A program made the translations under genes and the position numbers. A model generated the notes under the pieces. That model made no database searches. It worked only from the letters and a program-made list of their open reading frames with translations, and was not told the origin of the DNA. Below, one piece after another: positions 60,541-64,000 of a stretch of DNA of 64,000 nucleotides; within the stretch, counting starts at the first letter, position 1; each line of letters starts with the position of its first letter. The stretch is taken from positions 11,845 to 75,844 of the forward strand of contig JBIKLY010000004.1 of NCBI GenBank assembly GCA_044359525.1. The letters are read 5' to 3'. Source of the DNA: CAJBIL01 sp044359525 (lineage in GTDB: Bacteria > Pseudomonadota > Gammaproteobacteria > Burkholderiales > Rhodocyclaceae).

Positions 60541-61824
60541 TCAGTGCATCAGCTGGTACTGGAGGAGGTAAACCCCCGCGCCGGCAAAATAGCCGACCAG
60601 CGCCAGGCCGCTGATCTTCTTGACGTACCAGAAGAAGTGGATTTTCTCCAAGCCCATGGCGGCGACGCCGGCGGCGGAGCCGATGATCAGGATCGAGCCG
60701 CCGGTACCCGCGCAGTACGCCAGGAACTGCCACAGGAAATGGTCAGTGGGGTAATCCGTCAGGCTGTACATACCCATCGAGGCGGCAACCAGCGGCACGT
60801 TGTCCACAATCGCGCTGACCAGACCAATAATTATCACGATCACGTCCTGGCGCCCGACGGTCTTGTCCAGCCATTGTGCCAGCGAGGACAGGATGTGCGT
60901 GTGTTCAAGCGTCGCCACGGCGAGCAGGATGCCGATGAAGAACACCAGCGAGCTCATGTCGATTTTGCTCAGGGCGTGCGCCAGCGTCAGGTGCTGCTTG
61001 GCGTAGTCCTCCTTTTTGCGATGCACCAGATCGCCGACCAGCCAGAGGATGCCCAGGCCGAACATGATGCCCATGAAGGGCGGCAGGTGCGTCACGGTCT
61101 TGAACGCCGGCACGGCGACCAGCACGCCAAGTCCCAGGAAGAACATCAGGTTGCGCTCGAAGGTCGTTGTTTGCAGCCCATTGTCGTTATCCACATGTTG
61201 CGGGGCAACGACATCGCGACCGCGCAGGACGTAGGCGGTGATGGCCAGCGGCACGATCATGCTGACCAGTGACGGCAGCAGTACCGCCTTCATGATGGCC
61301 AGGCTGGTAATCTGACCGCCGATCCACAGCATGGTCGTGGTGACGTCGCCAATCGGTGTCCAGGCGCCGCCGGCATTGGCGGCGATGACGATGATGCCGG
61401 CGAAGAACAGCCGGTCGTCGTGCTTGTCGAGCAGTTTTCGCATCAGCGAAATCATCACGATGGTGGTCGTCAGGTTGTCGAGGATCGCGCTGAGGAAAAA
61501 GGTGACGAATCCAACCAGCCACATCAGCGACGATAGCTTGGTCGTTCTGATTCGCGCGGTGATCACTTCAAAGCCGTTGTGCGCGTCCACCACCTCGACG
61601 ATCGTCATCGCACCCATCAGGAAGAAGACGATCTGCGCCGTGCCCATGAGCGATTCGCCCAGTTGTTCGCTGACCAGGTGCGTATCGTTGGCCGACACAG
61701 CGTAGATCGTCCACAGCAGGCCGGCGCCGATCAGGGCCGATGCCGATTTGTTGATTTTGAGCGGGTGCTCCAGCGCGATGGCCGCGTAGGCAACGATGAA
61801 GATGACGATCAGTGTGGTCAGCAT
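60541..61824 (-). CDS. nhaD: Na+/H+ antiporter NhaD
   Basis: 427 residues, about eleven membrane segments. Conserved ion-transporter blocks: TTTIVMISLMRKLL, ANAGGAWTPIGDVTTTMLW, LVSAIVDNVPLVAASMGMY and AGTGGSILIIGSAAG. Arsenite/NhaD superfamily. Exports sodium or lithium at neutral to alkaline pH. Confidence 0.9.
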   Translation of the reverse strand: MLTTLIVIFIVAYAAIALEHPLKINKSASALIGAGLLWTIYAVSANDTHLVSEQLGESLMGTAQIVFFLMGAMTIVEVVDAHNGFEVITARIRTTKLSSLMWLVGFVTFFLSAILDNLTTTIVMISLMRKLLDKHDDRLFFAGIIVIAANAGGAWTPIGDVTTTMLWIGGQITSLAIMKAVLLPSLVSMIVPLAITAYVLRGRDVVAPQHVDNDNGLQTTTFERNLMFFLGLGVLVAVPAFKTVTHLPPFMGIMFGLGILWLVGDLVHRKKEDYAKQHLTLAHALSKIDMSSLVFFIGILLAVATLEHTHILSSLAQWLDKTVGRQDVIVIIIGLVSAIVDNVPLVAASMGMYSLTDYPTDHFLWQFLAYCAGTGGSILIIGSAAGVAAMGLEKIHFFWYVKKISGLALVGYFAGAGVYLLQYQLMH

Positions 61825-62018
61825 GCCAGCACTCCGGCGGTTGATGAAAAGAATGCGGCGATGACATGTAATTCCACGTTGCCTCCTTGATTCGAATGGT
61901 GCCGATGGGGTCTGGTTGATTTTGTGCGGGAGATTATAGCGGGTATGTCATTTTTCGCGTTTTCTTCGCGCGGCGGTTCGTCGGGGGGTAATCGAAAGTG
62001 TTGTCCAGATTATCGTAG

Positions 62019-62050
62019 GTCGGGTTAGCGGCTTTGTCGCGTAACCCGAC
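62019..62050. repeat. GTCGGGTTA palindrome
   Basis: Arms GTCGGGTTA (62019-62027) and TAACCCGAC (62042-62050), 14-nt loop. Same arms as the palindrome at the Uma2 stop at 20.35 kb. Confidence 0.85.
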
Positions 62051-62065
62051 AGGCGCACCGGCAAG

Positions 62066-62130
62066 GCAGATGTCAGGTTATGCCCCGCAGGAAATCCCCT
62101 TGGGGGACGCTGCGCTAACCCGACATCTGC
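62066..62130. repeat. Long palindrome of the GTCGGGTTA family with inner hairpin
   Basis: 15-bp arms GCAGATGTCAGGTTA (62066-62080) and TAACCCGACATCTGC (62116-62130), one mismatch. The interior starts with TGCCCCGCAGGAAAT, shared (reverse complement) with the repeat behind trpC, and contains a CCCC/GGGG inner hairpin. A composite of two repeat families. Confidence 0.82.
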
Positions 62131-62162
62131 AATTTCGTCGCTGGCAAGGTATCCTTTGTTCT

Positions 62163-64000
62163 ATGCACGGCACCCTTCAATCCCTCCTGATGCTGCTCGG
62201 CGCGACCGTGTTTGCGGTCGCGCTGGCGCGGCAGTTCCGCCTGCCGTCGATGCTTGCCTATCTGGCGGTGGGCATGGCCGTCGGCCCGCACGGCGCCGCT
62301 GTTTTCGCTGAGAACGAGCAGGTTGCGGCCTTTGCCGAGTTCGGCGTCGTCTTCCTGATGTTTTCGATCGGCCTCGAGTTCAGCCTGGCGCGGCTGAAAG
62401 CGATGCGCCGTCTGGTGTTTGGCTTCGGTGGCGGGCAGGTGCTGATCAGCCTGCTCGGCGCGATGGCCGTCACGATTTTCTATTTCGGGCAGGACTGGCG
62501 TATCGGTTTTGCCATCGGCACGGCTTGCGCCATGTCATCCACCGCCATCGTCAGCAAGCTGCTCGCCGAGCGCCTTGAGCTGCATTCGCTGCCCGGCCGG
62601 CAGACGATGGCCGTGCTGCTTTTCCAGGATCTGGCCGTGGTGCCTTTCCTGATCATCCTGCCGGCGCTGGCGAAGAACACCGGCGATCTGGTGAATACCT
62701 TGTCGCTGGCTGCCGCACAGGCGACGGGCGTCCTCGTGTTGATGGTGTTTCTCGGGCAGAAGCTGATGCGCCGCTGGTTCGATGCGGTGGCGCAGCGCAA
62801 GTCGTCCGAGTTGTTCATGCTCAACGTGCTACTTGTCGTCGTCGGTCTGTCTTGGCTGACCTTGTCATTCGGTCTGTCGCTGGCGCTCGGTGCGTTCATC
62901 GGCGGCATGCTGATTTCCGAAACGCCTTACCGGCATCAGGTCGAAGGCGACATCAAGCCGTTTCGCGACGTCCTGCTCGGGCTGTTTTTCGTGACCGTTG
63001 GAATGATGCTCGACATTGGCTATGTGTTGCGCCACTGGCCGTCGGTGCTGCTCGCCGTAACGCTGCTGATCGTCGCCAAGGGTGCCGTCGTGCTGCTGCT
63101 CACCCGGCTGCTGCGCAATACGCTGGAAGTGAGCCTGCGCACTTCGGTACAACTGGCGCAGGGCGGCGAGTTCGGTCTCGTTCTGCTGGCGCTGGCGAGC
63201 GACAGCAAGCTGCTGCCGGCCGATGCCTTCCAGGTCACGATGGCGGCCATCCTGCTCTCGATGTTCGTTGCCCCGCTGCTGATCGCGCGGGCGTCTCATC
63301 TTGGGCGGCGGCTGTCGGTCGGTGAATTCGCGCATCGCGCCGAGGTGATTCACGACGTCGCGGTGCGCAGCATGGACGTGGTCGATCACGTCATCCTCTG
63401 CGGTTTCGGGCGTACCGGACAGAGTCTGGCGCGCTTTCTCGAACGTGAGGAGATTCCCTTCATCGCGCTCGATGTCGATACCGCGCGCATTCATCAGGCG
63501 CAGGAGGCCGGCGAGAACGTCGTCTTCGGCAACGCCGACCGGCGCGAGGTGCTGATTGCTGCCGGCATCAACCGGGCGCGCGCCATCGTCGTCACCTATG
63601 GCGACCCGTCGTCGACCGAGAAAGCATTGCAGGCGATTCGTGCTCTGCGTCCCGGCCTGCCGGTGATTGTCCGCGCGCAGGACGACAGTCAGATCGAACG
63701 GCTGAAATCGCTTGGCGCCAGCGAGGTGGTGCCTGAAGTGCTTGAAGGCAGTCTGATGCTCGCGACGCAGATGCTGACCCAGCTAGGCGTGCCGGTGGAG
63801 CACGCGATGGAGCAGGTGCGCACAGTGCGGGCCGAGCGATACGCTTCGCTGCGTGCCTTCTATCGTGGCGAAAGCGATCGTCTGTTACGACAGTCGCACG
63901 AGAAATTGGCGGTGGTGGTCGAACCCCAGGCCTGGGCGGTGGGCCGTACGCTTGGCGAACTGGCCTTTGGTGCGCATGCCGTGGTTGTCGAAGCCGTGCG
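62163..64000 (+). CDS. CPA2 cation/proton antiporter with TrkA-N domain (KefB/YbaL type), 3' end outside window
   Basis: I translated it from ATG 62163 to the window end (612 residues, incomplete). The membrane part has about twelve segments: MHGTLQSLLMLLGATVFAVA, MLAYLAVGMAVGPHG, FGVVFLMFSIGLEFSL, TACAMSSTAIVSKLLAERLE, LLFQDLAVVPFLII. A cytoplasmic Rossmann TrkA-N domain follows (VILCGFGRTGQSLARFLEREEIPFIALDVD), then the start of a TrkA-C-like part. Likely nucleotide- or glutathione-gated K+/H+ exchange. Confidence 0.92.
   Translation, partial: MHGTLQSLLMLLGATVFAVALARQFRLPSMLAYLAVGMAVGPHGAAVFAENEQVAAFAEFGVVFLMFSIGLEFSLARLKAMRRLVFGFGGGQVLISLLGAMAVTIFYFGQDWRIGFAIGTACAMSSTAIVSKLLAERLELHSLPGRQTMAVLLFQDLAVVPFLIILPALAKNTGDLVNTLSLAAAQATGVLVLMVFLGQKLMRRWFDAVAQRKSSELFMLNVLLVVVGLSWLTLSFGLSLALGAFIGGMLISETPYRHQVEGDIKPFRDVLLGLFFVTVGMMLDIGYVLRHWPSVLLAVTLLIVAKGAVVLLLTRLLRNTLEVSLRTSVQLAQGGEFGLVLLALASDSKLLPADAFQVTMAAILLSMFVAPLLIARASHLGRRLSVGEFAHRAEVIHDVAVRSMDVVDHVILCGFGRTGQSLARFLEREEIPFIALDVDTARIHQAQEAGENVVFGNADRREVLIAAGINRARAIVVTYGDPSSTEKALQAIRALRPGLPVIVRAQDDSQIERLKSLGASEVVPEVLEGSLMLATQMLTQLGVPVEHAMEQVRTVRAERYASLRAFYRGESDRLLRQSHEKLAVVVEPQAWAVGRTLGELAFGAHAVVVEAV

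Larger units (their letters stand above)
61825..62162. other. Intergenic region with two palindromic repeats
   Basis: 338 bases between divergent nhaD and kefB-type genes. No gene seen. It contains two members of the GTCGGGTTA palindrome family described separately. Confidence 0.7.

Overview
This 64 kb window looks like chromosome from a GC-rich betaproteobacterium, most likely Rhodocyclales (Dechloromonas/Azonexus-like). The reasons are the mlaFEDACB-yadGH-ibaG-murA order, a betaproteobacterial-type porin, rpe-gph-trpEGDC, rplU-rpmA-obg-proB, GTP-dependent PEP carboxykinase and a lysine/alanine-rich histone-like protein. This placement is inference from gene content, not a database match. 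Most of the window is housekeeping sequence with short insertions.

Layout. (1) 1-7.2 kb, minus strand: an MSHA-type pilus block (mshE with a c-di-GMP-binding N-terminus, mshN-like, mshL secretin, mshM-like ATPase) headed by a sigma-54 response regulator. (2) 7.3-14.4 kb, plus: outer-membrane lipid transport (mla), an ABC-2 exporter, ibaG and murA. (3) 14.4-21.3 kb: rpe, gph and the tryptophan genes trpE, trpG, trpD and trpC. A probable Trp-rich leader peptide precedes trpE. The cluster is interrupted by a GxxExxY gene between trpE and trpG and a Uma2 gene between trpD and trpC. (4) 21.4-24.9 kb: a VapBC-type pair, a major porin, and a REP-associated HUH transposase (RAYT) flanked by its palindromes. 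(5) 24.9-29.7 kb: proB, a MntA-HepT toxin-antitoxin pair, obg, rpmA, rplU, then ispB and tRNA-Pro(CGG). (6) 29.8-35 kb: pilS-pilR, ampD and a histone-H1-like gene. (7) 35-43 kb: aminotransferase, pckG, a two-domain malic enzyme, patatin and a PBP7-type peptidase. (8) 43-51.4 kb: an IclR regulator, half an aldehyde dehydrogenase, a 2-hydroxyacid dehydrogenase, modABC, a ProQ protein, a HicA-like protein with an exonuclease, and a CDF metal exporter. (9) 51.4-54.5 kb: a histidine kinase/receiver/diguanylate cyclase operon. (10) 54.6-64 kb: a lipoprotein, an esterase, a YgjP-like metalloprotease, two gene remnants, pirin, azoR with a divergent LysR gene, a LapA-domain protein, nhaD, and a Kef-type antiporter running off the end.

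The most interesting signal is a set of dispersed palindromes, each family having one copy that carries or flanks a nuclease-like ORF. A hairpin made of ACCAAG units (88 bp copies at 15.1 and 55.9 kb, 86 bp at 58.8 kb) also occurs as 36-bp terminal inverted repeats around the GxxExxY gene, a PD-(D/E)XK-like protein. A GGTCGGGTTAGC palindrome family brackets the Uma2 gene, also PD-(D/E)XK-like. A third family belongs to the RAYT transposase. REP/RAYT is an established system. The other two look like parallel but differently powered systems, and two of the three cargo genes sit inside the trp cluster.
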